Positions 1-5,229 of a stretch of DNA of 5,679 bases are shown in pieces. This stretch comes from an uncultured Spirochaetales bacterium (GTDB lineage Bacteria; Spirochaetota; Spirochaetia; Sphaerochaetales; Sphaerochaetaceae). The notes below the pieces were generated by a model. It had not been told where the DNA came from. It worked only from the letters and a program-made list of their open reading frames with translations, and made no database searches. Location: assembly GCA_937902565.1 (NCBI GenBank), contig CALFMX010000233.1:1-5679 (forward strand). The letters are read 5' to 3'. The position numbers and the translations under genes were made by a program. The stretch's first letter is position 1. Each line of letters starts with the position of its first letter.

Positions 1-134
1 CCAACCCGCGCTACGCGGACTGGTCGGCGTTCTCGGCCGGTGCCGTGATGGCGGCGATCCCGGTGATGATCCTGTTCCTCTTCCTGCAGAAGTACATCGT
101 CGGCGGCCTGACCGCCGGAGGAGTGAAGGGGTAA
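1..134 (+). CDS. Sugar ABC transporter permease, C-terminal end (MalG/CUT1 family), partial
   Basis: Only the last 43 codons are present; the frame is open from the window edge (first full codon at position 3) to the TAA at 132-134. The visible peptide runs from a short NPRYADWSAF segment into a hydrophobic helix (AVMAAIPVMILFLFLQKY) and ends in GGLTAGGVKG. An aromatic/basic patch after the last membrane helix followed by a short LTxGxVKG tail is the typical end of the MalG-like inner-membrane subunit of carbohydrate ABC importers of the CUT1 class. The family assignment is from recall of that tail. The GH31 gene begins 5 nt downstream on the same strand, so the two are almost certainly co-transcribed, and the imported substrate is probably the glycoside that enzyme cleaves. 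The substrate cannot be read from this fragment. Confidence 0.85.
   Translation, partial: NPRYADWSAFSAGAVMAAIPVMILFLFLQKYIVGGLTAGGVKG
125..131 (+). promoter_or_regulatory. Ribosome binding site of the GH31 gene
   Basis: GAAGGGG lies 8 nt before the ATG at 140. It sits inside the last codons of the permease gene, next to its stop, which suggests translational coupling of the two genes. A second purine run (GGAGGAG, 117-123) is slightly too far away (16 nt) to be the main site. Confidence 0.55.
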
Positions 135-139
135 TAGGC

Positions 140-2146
140 ATGATTCAATTTACCAAACAGAACGGCTCTCTCTCTGTCCATTACAACCACTTGAAGGTCA
201 TCGACCACTCCCCTGATCGCCCTGCCGTGGCGGTCCGCCACTCCAAAGAGGAGATCGACATGTACCGGGGCAACTACTTCATCGAGGATGAGGTGGTGGA
301 GGAGGTCCCCCTCCGCCAGTACACGCTCAGCGAGTCATATGTCGAGGGCAAGGCGGTCTCCACACTGACGTTCTTCTCCAAAGGGGTTTCGGTGGCACTG
401 GAGATGAGCGAGGAGGATGGGCGGCTCAAGATCTGCTGCTCACCGCTGCCTGACCCGTACAATCGCCTGCTCATCCATTTCCACGCCGAGGAGGATGAGT
501 ATGTCTGGGGGTGCGGGGAGCAGTTCTCCTACTTCAATCTCAGGGGGAAGAACTTCCCGCTCTGGACCCAGGAGCAGGGGGTAGGGCGGAACAAGGAGAC
601 CGAGATCACGAAGATTGCCGATGAGACGGACCGCGCAGGCGGGGATTACCACACCACCTTCTACCCACAGCCGACCTTCGTCTCAAGCCGCAGCTACTTC
701 CTCCATGCTGACAGTGATGGCTACGCCGACTACGATTTCAGCGATCCCCACTGCCACCGGCTGTTGTTCTGGGAGGTGCCCTCATCGATCATCATCTCCG
801 CAAAACCCTCCCTCATGGAGGTGGTCCAGGATATCTCGCGCCTGCTCGGAAGGCAGGGCCCACTGCCTGAGTGGGTGTATGATGGCATCATCCTCGGGAT
901 GCAGGGAGGGACCGAGGTGTGCCTCGGCAAGATCGAGGAGATGGAGCGGGTCGGCACCAAGATCGCCGGCATGTGGATCCAGGATTGGCAGGGGGAGCGG
1001 TACACCAGCTTCGGCAAGCGCCTGCGGTGGAATTGGCAGTGGGATCCCGTCCTCTATCCCCGCCTCCGGGAGGTGATTGGGGAGCTCAAGAGCCGTGGTA
1101 TCAGGGTGCTGGGGTACATCAACCCCTACGTGCTTGCAGGCCACCCCCTCTATGAGGAGGCCAAGGCCCTCGATGTGCTGGGCAAAGGAGCGGATGGCCA
1201 GCCATTCCTGGTCGACTTCGGGGAGTTCGATGCCGCTGTCGTCGACTTCACCAAGAAGGAGGCCGTCACCTGGTACAAGGAGGTCATACGGAGGGAGATG
1301 ATCGACTTCGGCCTCTCCGGCTGGATGGCGGACTTTGGAGAGTACCTGCCCACTGACGTGCTGCTCTCCAGCAAACGAGGGGCGGTGGTCGAGCATAATC
1401 CCTGGCCCGGGTACTGGGCGAGGGTGAACCGGGAGGCAATAGATGAGGCGGGAGCAGGGGATGAGATCCTCTTCTTCATGCGAGCTGGCAGCACCGCGAG
1501 CCTCAAGTACTGCCAGATGATGTGGGCTGGCGACCAGAATGTCGACTGGAGCGAGGATGACGGGCTGCCGTCGGTCATCACCGCGGCCCTTTCGCTCGCC
1601 ATGAGCGGCATGGGCTTGCATCACAGTGACATCGGTGGCTATACGACCCTCTATGGGATGAAGCGGACCAAGGAGCTGCTCATCCGATGGGCGGAGTTCA
1701 GTGCCTTCACCCCCTTGATGAGGACCCACGAGGGGAATCGCCCCACGGACAACTGGCAGTTTGACAGTGACGAGGAGACGATGAGGGCGATTGCCCGGAT
1801 GACCGATGTGCACGTCCGCCTCAAGGAGTATATCAAGGCCCTGGTACGCGAGAATGCCGAACACGGGATCCCCGTGATGAGGCCGATTTTCCTCCACTAC
1901 CCCGAGCAGGCGTTCTATGCGACCAAGGATGCCTACCTGCTCGGAGGCGATCTCTTCGTGGCACCGGTTCTTAAGGAGGGGGCAGTGGAGCGCACGCTTG
2001 TGTTGCCCGATGATGAGTGGATCCACCTCTTCACCAAGGAGGTGTACCGGGGTGGAGAGCACACCGTGGCAGCCCCGCTCCTGCACCCTGCGGTCTTCTA
2101 CCGCGCCGGCAGTGCGTACAGGGAGCTGTTCGCCTCAGTTCAATAG
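140..2146 (+). CDS. yihQ: Sulfoquinovosidase-type GH31 alpha-glycosidase (YihQ-like)
   Basis: This is a complete 668-residue glycoside hydrolase family 31 protein, close in length to E. coli YihQ (678 aa), with no signal peptide, so it should be cytoplasmic. The layout is an N-terminal beta-sandwich (about 1-240), a catalytic barrel (about 245-560) and a C-terminal beta domain (about 565-668). The nucleophile is Asp398 in WMADFGEY and the acid/base is Asp465 in MMWAGDQNVDW. Against remembered E. coli YihQ numbering there is a constant offset of 7 from the nucleophile onward and back: Gln281, Arg294, Trp297 and Tyr501 match Q288, R301, W304 and Y508, which bind the sulfonate of sulfoquinovose. 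Ordinary alpha-glucosidases lack this set. The N-terminal block WGCGEQFSYFNLRG is also YihQ-like. The expected reaction is retaining hydrolysis of alpha-sulfoquinovosides, such as sulfoquinovosyl glycerol from plant sulfolipid, to free sulfoquinovose. A GAAGGGG Shine-Dalgarno at 125-131, 8 nt before the ATG, supports the start. No sulfoglycolysis gene is inside the window, so the downstream pathway is unknown. Confidence 0.93.
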   Translation: MIQFTKQNGSLSVHYNHLKVIDHSPDRPAVAVRHSKEEIDMYRGNYFIEDEVVEEVPLRQYTLSESYVEGKAVSTLTFFSKGVSVALEMSEEDGRLKICCSPLPDPYNRLLIHFHAEEDEYVWGCGEQFSYFNLRGKNFPLWTQEQGVGRNKETEITKIADETDRAGGDYHTTFYPQPTFVSSRSYFLHADSDGYADYDFSDPHCHRLLFWEVPSSIIISAKPSLMEVVQDISRLLGRQGPLPEWVYDGIILGMQGGTEVCLGKIEEMERVGTKIAGMWIQDWQGERYTSFGKRLRWNWQWDPVLYPRLREVIGELKSRGIRVLGYINPYVLAGHPLYEEAKALDVLGKGADGQPFLVDFGEFDAAVVDFTKKEAVTWYKEVIRREMIDFGLSGWMADFGEYLPTDVLLSSKRGAVVEHNPWPGYWARVNREAIDEAGAGDEILFFMRAGSTASLKYCQMMWAGDQNVDWSEDDGLPSVITAALSLAMSGMGLHHSDIGGYTTLYGMKRTKELLIRWAEFSAFTPLMRTHEGNRPTDNWQFDSDEETMRAIARMTDVHVRLKEYIKALVRENAEHGIPVMRPIFLHYPEQAFYATKDAYLLGGDLFVAPVLKEGAVERTLVLPDDEWIHLFTKEVYRGGEHTVAAPLLHPAVFYRAGSAYRELFASVQ

Positions 2147-3189
2147 AGGAACGGTGCCGCTGTCTTGAGCTGGGCTCGGGGGATGAAGATCTCTACCAGG
2201 GCCCGGCTCTCTCGTTTGATGGTCAGGAGGGTGGTGTCCAGCGTCCGTTTGATGAGGCGGTAGATGTCACTCTCCTCTGCTTTTGGCTGGATTGTGCCCC
2301 CTTCATACGCCTCCCGGTCCTTTGCCGTGGCGGTGAAGGGGGAGAAGTCCCACGCCTCGGTATCGTAGGTGGTCTCCAGAAGCTCCTCCTCCATGTCAGG
2401 GAGGCGGTGGAAGAAGTCAATGCCGGTGAGCTCCTCCACCTCCCTGACGGAGGTGGCAAAGCTCTTGAGGTCGGCCTTCGACCCTTCGTTGGGCAAGACG
2501 AAGCCGATGGCCTTCAGCTCCGGCTCCTCATAGTCGAGGATGACCTTGTAGTAGGCGTTCGGCACCGATACCTCGTTCTTCCCGATGGCCTTGTAGGGTC
2601 CGTCGGTGAGGACCGGCCCGGTGACCACGTAGACGGCACCCTCGGTGTTGGCAAAGTTGCGGACCGTCGCCTCCAGCTGCGACCAGATCCCCCGGTTGAA
2701 GGAGCCATCCTGCGGGCTCATGTTGGAGAGGTAGAAGGATGCGCTCATCGCCTCCTCCGACCAGGTGAGGTCGCCGGCGGGGATCAGGTGGCCACGGTCG
2801 TAGCCGCTCCCCTTGTAGTCGGCCAGCTCAGCCGAGCCGGTGGGGATGGAGGGGTCGCTCCTGAAGTTGTCCTTGCGTGTTGCGGTGCCGTAGAGCTCGT
2901 CGCGGGTGAGGTGGTAGGCTACCCACCGCGCCTGCTCATGATCCTCGTCATAGAGGAGGGTGAAGCCGGGATGGGAGACGACGATCTCGCCATCATCGTA
3001 GGCGGGGAGCTCCAGGTCTGCGATGTATGAGGAGCCGTGGGCAAGGTACTCCACCTCGGAGGGAGCGAAGACGATTGAGAGGGCCCAGAGGGCCACGATG
3101 AGGGCGAGCAACAACAGGAGTCGTTTGCCGCGCTTCTTTGCCTTGGTGGTCTTCCGCTGCTGTTTGGTCGATTGCTTCTTGGTTGCCAT
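2140..3189 (-). CDS. Membrane-anchored or secreted DNA/RNA non-specific endonuclease (NUC1 / Serratia nuclease family)
   Basis: This 349-residue protein belongs to the beta-beta-alpha-metal non-specific nucleases. The N-terminus is strongly basic (residues 1-23, many Lys/Arg), followed by one hydrophobic segment (about 24-41, LLLLLALIVALWALSIVF), so the enzyme is exported and either anchored or released after cleavage. The nuclease core spans about 68-265. The signature DRGH is at 131-134, with His134 as the general base. It is followed by SNMSPQ (155-160) and FNRGIW (164-169), where Asn165 matches the Mg-binding Asn119 of Serratia nuclease, and by Glu173, which matches Glu127 with the same 8-residue spacing. 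The active site therefore looks intact. The last ~85 residues (about 265-349) are a charged tail that I do not recognise. A strong AAGGAG site 6 nt upstream fixes the start. It is convergent with the GH31 gene (7-bp overlap of the two ends) and divergent from lrgA. The likely role is degradation of extracellular nucleic acid for nutrients or matrix turnover; that role is inferred. Confidence 0.92.
   Translation of the reverse strand: MATKKQSTKQQRKTTKAKKRGKRLLLLLALIVALWALSIVFAPSEVEYLAHGSSYIADLELPAYDDGEIVVSHPGFTLLYDEDHEQARWVAYHLTRDELYGTATRKDNFRSDPSIPTGSAELADYKGSGYDRGHLIPAGDLTWSEEAMSASFYLSNMSPQDGSFNRGIWSQLEATVRNFANTEGAVYVVTGPVLTDGPYKAIGKNEVSVPNAYYKVILDYEEPELKAIGFVLPNEGSKADLKSFATSVREVEELTGIDFFHRLPDMEEELLETTYDTEAWDFSPFTATAKDREAYEGGTIQPKAEESDIYRLIKRTLDTTLLTIKRESRALVEIFIPRAQLKTAAPFLY
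2436..2456 (-). repeat. Perfect 8-bp inverted repeat (stem-loop) inside the nuclease gene
   Basis: CCACCTCC (2436-2443) and GGAGGTGG (2449-2456) are exact reverse complements separated by 5 nt, giving a GC-rich hairpin in the nuclease mRNA over codons near residue 246. There is no U-tract after it on either strand, so it is not an intrinsic terminator. It may simply follow from GAG/GTG/ACC codon use in a GC-rich gene. Confidence 0.4.
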
Positions 3190-3195
3190 AGAGTG

Positions 3196-3201
3196 CTCCT
3201 T
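3196..3201 (-). promoter_or_regulatory. Ribosome binding site of the nuclease gene
   Basis: AAGGAG on the minus strand, 6 nt before the ATG at 3189, is a near-consensus Shine-Dalgarno. It fixes the start so that the basic, hydrophobic N-terminus belongs to the protein. Confidence 0.75.
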
Positions 3202-3208
3202 GGACGTG

Positions 3209-3237
3209 AGTATAGCCGAAGGGGGCCAAAGAGTGAA
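3209..3237 (-). promoter_or_regulatory. Candidate sigma70-type promoter for the nuclease gene
   Basis: Reading the minus strand, TTCACT (3237-3232) serves as a -35 box (4 of 6 consensus positions). After a 17-nt spacer comes TATACT (3214-3209) as a -10 box (5 of 6). The start of transcription would fall near 3202, just ahead of the Shine-Dalgarno, giving a very short leader of about a dozen nucleotides. The spacing is ideal but the call is by eye only. Confidence 0.4.
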
Positions 3238-3254
3238 TCAAAACCTCTTCCCAG

Positions 3255-3269
3255 TCCATCGATGATGGA
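3255..3269. promoter_or_regulatory. Short perfect dyad before lrgA, possible operator
   Basis: TCCATCGATGATGGA contains 6-bp arms (3255-3260 and 3264-3269) that are exact reverse complements around a 3-nt centre. It lies between weak -35-like (TTCCCA, 3248-3253) and -10-like (TATGGT, 3271-3276) boxes with 17-nt spacing facing lrgA, a place where repressors often bind. It also covers part of the only purine run (GGAG, 3267-3270) upstream of lrgA. A 6-bp dyad can arise by chance, so this is a weak candidate. Confidence 0.25.
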
Positions 3270-3284
3270 GTATGGTATTTCGTA

Positions 3285-3656
3285 ATGAAGTACCTCACCC
3301 AACTTGGACTGATCTTTGCTTTTTGCCTGGTCGGCGATCTGATCGCCACTCTCCTGCCGTTCGCGTTTCCCGGCAGTGTGCTGGCGATGCTCCTGGTGTT
3401 GGTGCTGCTCTCCACCGGTGCGCTCAAGGAGCAACACCTGGGAGAGAGCGCAGATTTCATGCTCCGTAACATGACCTTCTTCTTCATCCCCCCGGGTGTC
3501 TCCATCATCCGCTATACCGATATCATCCACACGATCTGGTGGCAGCTGCTCGTGGTCAACATCGTCAGCGTCATCATCTGCTTTGCAGTCACCAGCTGGA
3601 CGGTCACCCTGGTCATCCGCTTGCAGCGTGTGATGGTAGGAGGGCGCCGTGGTTGA
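3285..3656 (+). CDS. lrgA: LrgA/CidA-family holin-like membrane protein
   Basis: This 123-residue, strongly hydrophobic protein has four predicted membrane segments at about 5-27, 29-47, 60-78 and 86-112. Family hallmarks are PGSVLAMLLVLVLL (29-42) and the NMTFFFIPPGVSII block (62-75). The length is normal for LrgA/CidA. The family was described in Staphylococcus as holin/antiholin-like proteins that influence murein hydrolase activity and autolysis; related pairs have since been linked to pyruvate movement across the membrane. Which role applies here cannot be told from sequence. The ATG at 3285 is the only good start, since no in-frame ATG, GTG or TTG lies closely upstream. Its Shine-Dalgarno is poor: GGAG at 3267-3270 is 14 nt away. 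It is followed by lrgB with an 8-bp overlap and is divergent from the nuclease gene. Confidence 0.9.
   Translation: MKYLTQLGLIFAFCLVGDLIATLLPFAFPGSVLAMLLVLVLLSTGALKEQHLGESADFMLRNMTFFFIPPGVSIIRYTDIIHTIWWQLLVVNIVSVIICFAVTSWTVTLVIRLQRVMVGGRRG
3638..3643 (+). promoter_or_regulatory. Ribosome binding site of lrgB
   Basis: AGGAGG lies 5 nt before the GTG at 3649 and inside the last codons of lrgA. It decides in favour of the GTG start and supports translational coupling of the pair. Confidence 0.7.
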
Positions 3657-4329
3657 GATCCTCTCCTCCCCGCTCTTTGGGATCACCCTCTCGATCGTTG
3701 CCTTCAAAATCGGCCTGTGGATCAGCCAGAAGGTGAAGAACCCCATCGCCAACCCCCTGATCATCGCCATGATCATCGTGGTGGCGACGCTGAAGGTCTT
3801 CGACATCCCCCACGAGTACTTTGAAGAGGGTGCATCCTTCATCCTGATGTTCCTCGCCCCGGTGACCGCTGTCCTCGCCCTGACGATCTACCGTCAGCGC
3901 GCGGTACTGATGGCTAGTTTCTTCCCCGTGGTCATCGGGACTTTGGTTGGTTCGATAGCCGCAATGGGCAGCGTGCTCGTCCTCAGCCGCCTCCTGGGCC
4001 TCAATGAGGCGATCATCGCGAGCCTCCTTCCCAAGTCGGTGACCACGGCGGTGGCCATCGCGCTTTCCGAGCAGATGGGGGGGCTGCCTGCCCTCACCAT
4101 CGCCAGCACGGTCATCACCGGGCTGGGTGGCAACATCCTCGCCCCGTTCATGATCAAGGCCTTCAGGGTCAAGGACCCGGTTGCCCAGGGTGTGGCCATC
4201 GGGTGCTGCAGCCACGCCCTCGGGACGACCAAGGCAATGGAGATCGGTGAGGTACAGGGGGCGATGAGCTCAATCTCAATCAGTCTGAGTGTTATTTGGA
4301 CGGTTCTTTTGGTTCCCCTCTTTCTTTGA
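3649..4329 (+). CDS. lrgB: LrgB/CidB-family membrane protein, partner of LrgA
   Basis: This 226-residue polytopic membrane protein begins with GTG (AGGAGG 5 nt upstream) and overlaps the end of lrgA by 8 bp. It contains the LrgB signatures: LAPVTAVLALTIYRQR (69-84), the central SLLPKSVTTAVAIALSEQMG stretch (125-144), and GCCSHALGTTKAMEIGE (185-201) followed by QGAMSS. Length and motif order are normal, so the protein looks intact. LrgB partners LrgA in the inner membrane and the two-gene order is the usual one. Its last 17 codons plus stop (4276-4329) lie antisense to the end of the YitT-family gene. The codons there are noticeably richer in A/T than the rest of the gene. No terminator is evident after the stop. 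Confidence 0.93.
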   Translation: MVEILSSPLFGITLSIVAFKIGLWISQKVKNPIANPLIIAMIIVVATLKVFDIPHEYFEEGASFILMFLAPVTAVLALTIYRQRAVLMASFFPVVIGTLVGSIAAMGSVLVLSRLLGLNEAIIASLLPKSVTTAVAIALSEQMGGLPALTIASTVITGLGGNILAPFMIKAFRVKDPVAQGVAIGCCSHALGTTKAMEIGEVQGAMSSISISLSVIWTVLLVPLFL

Positions 4330-5229
4330 CGAGACGATGCGGCCCATGGGGACGAACCCCTCGCCGAGGGCCTGGTAGGTCTCGTGCACGAACATGAACG
4401 CTTTGGGATCCTCCTCATGGACGATCTCGGTGAGGTGGTTGATCTGTTGGTTGTGGACCACCGCCAGGAGGATCGGGCGTTCGTGGTTGGTGAAGATGCC
4501 CACCCCGTTGATCAGGGTGCCACCGTGGTGCAGCTCGCTGATGATCCGCTTGCCGATGGCCTCGTGGTGGTCACTGACGATGTAGGCGGTCTTGGCGTAC
4601 TTGGTCCCCAGGTTCATGACGACGTAGTTGACCATCTGCCCTGAGAGGTAGAGGGTGATGACGGCAAAGAGGGCGCGCTCGATGCCGAAGTTCAGGGCCC
4701 CGACAACGATGACCGCACCGTCGGCAACGAAGAGGGCGGTTCCCAGCGGCAGGGGGGTGTAGCGGCTGATGATCTGCGCAAGGATGTCGGTGCCACCGGT
4801 ATTGGCGCCGGTGCGCATGACGATGCCGATACCGCTTCCCAGGAGCACTCCGCCGAAGATTGCCGAGAGGAGGGTATCCATGCGGTCGATGTAGGGGAGG
4901 ATCCCCTGGTAGTGGGTAAGCTGGCCGAAGAGGCTCACAAAGGCTGAGATCAGGAGTGTCCCTGCAAGGCTCCTGGCCCCATAGGTCTTGCCGAAGACTT
5001 TCATCCCGAAGAGGAAGAGCGGAACGCTGATCACCAGCATCGTCGCTCCGGTATCCCACCCGGTACGGTGGTAGATGATCGTGGCGATACCGTTGACTCC
5101 ACCCGAGGCGATCTTGGCTGGAGTGATGAAGACTGCGATGGCAAATCCAGCCACCGCAGTCCCTACGACGAGGTATGCGATATCACGGGCAAGACGCGCA
5201 TATGAACGGTTCATATGCAAAGTATCCAC
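4276..5229 (-). CDS. YitT-family integral membrane protein (DUF161 plus DUF2179)
   Basis: This protein has 317 residues from a GTG start. About six membrane segments fall at 16-36, 60-78, 85-104, 118-138, 160-181 and 184-206. The first carries the family pattern FITPAKIASGGVNGIATII (34-52), and a conserved glycine-rich loop RTGANTGGTDILAQI is at 139-153. A soluble C-terminal DUF2179 domain follows (about 212-295; IVSDHHEAIGKRII, then the region around RPILLAVVHNQQ and FMFVHE). The function of YitT proteins is not established; transport is assumed. The GTG at 5229 overlaps the stop of the upstream oxidoreductase gene (TAGTG). An alternative ATG five codons in (at 5214) is equally plausible, because neither has a strong Shine-Dalgarno. 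The last residues (about 301-317, SKKEGNQKNRPNNTQTD) are a hydrophilic tail lying entirely in the overlap with lrgB, possibly an extension after loss of an earlier stop. Confidence 0.9.
   Translation of the reverse strand: MDTLHMNRSYARLARDIAYLVVGTAVAGFAIAVFITPAKIASGGVNGIATIIYHRTGWDTGATMLVISVPLFLFGMKVFGKTYGARSLAGTLLISAFVSLFGQLTHYQGILPYIDRMDTLLSAIFGGVLLGSGIGIVMRTGANTGGTDILAQIISRYTPLPLGTALFVADGAVIVVGALNFGIERALFAVITLYLSGQMVNYVVMNLGTKYAKTAYIVSDHHEAIGKRIISELHHGGTLINGVGIFTNHERPILLAVVHNQQINHLTEIVHEEDPKAFMFVHETYQALGEGFVPMGRIVSSKKEGNQKNRPNNTQTD

Larger units (their letters stand above)
3190..3284. promoter_or_regulatory. Divergent intergenic control region between the nuclease gene and lrgA
   Basis: This 95-bp stretch is the only gap of any length in the window and must hold the promoters of both flanking genes. 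It is visibly richer in A and T than the coding DNA around it, notably around 3228-3250 and 3271-3285. A plausible sigma70-type promoter faces the nuclease, and a short dyad lies just before lrgA. No riboswitch-like fold or terminator is apparent. Confidence 0.7.

Noticed and set aside
782..2086. Long open frame (434 codons) on the minus strand opposite the GH31 gene
   Set aside because: Its translation matches no family and is rich in His, Pro, Leu and Gly. It lies wholly antisense to a gene with intact catalytic motifs, as expected for a GC-rich shadow frame.
2017..3030. 337-codon open frame on the plus strand across the GH31 end and the nuclease gene
   Set aside because: It is antisense to the intact nuclease core, has no start signal and no recognisable domain, and has shadow-like Val/Gly/Leu/Asp composition.
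3272..3469. 65-codon plus-strand frame starting 13 bases before lrgA
   Set aside because: It overlaps lrgA in another frame, and the only purine run (3267-3270) is too close to its ATG to serve it. Its product shows no family features.
2919..3842. 307-codon minus-strand frame spanning the nuclease start, the intergenic region and lrgA/lrgB
   Set aside because: It covers three genuine genes in the wrong frame or strand and its product is low-complexity and charged; the gene starts and ribosome sites found here contradict it.
4357..4371. CCCTCGCCGAGGG stem as a terminator after lrgB
   Set aside because: The loop is too small, there is no T-run, and the bases encode the ALGEG segment of the YitT protein.
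4795..4814. Inverted repeat CACCGG/CCGGTG inside the YitT gene
   Set aside because: It comes from the repeated Thr-Gly codons of the conserved TGANTGGT motif, so no regulatory meaning is needed.
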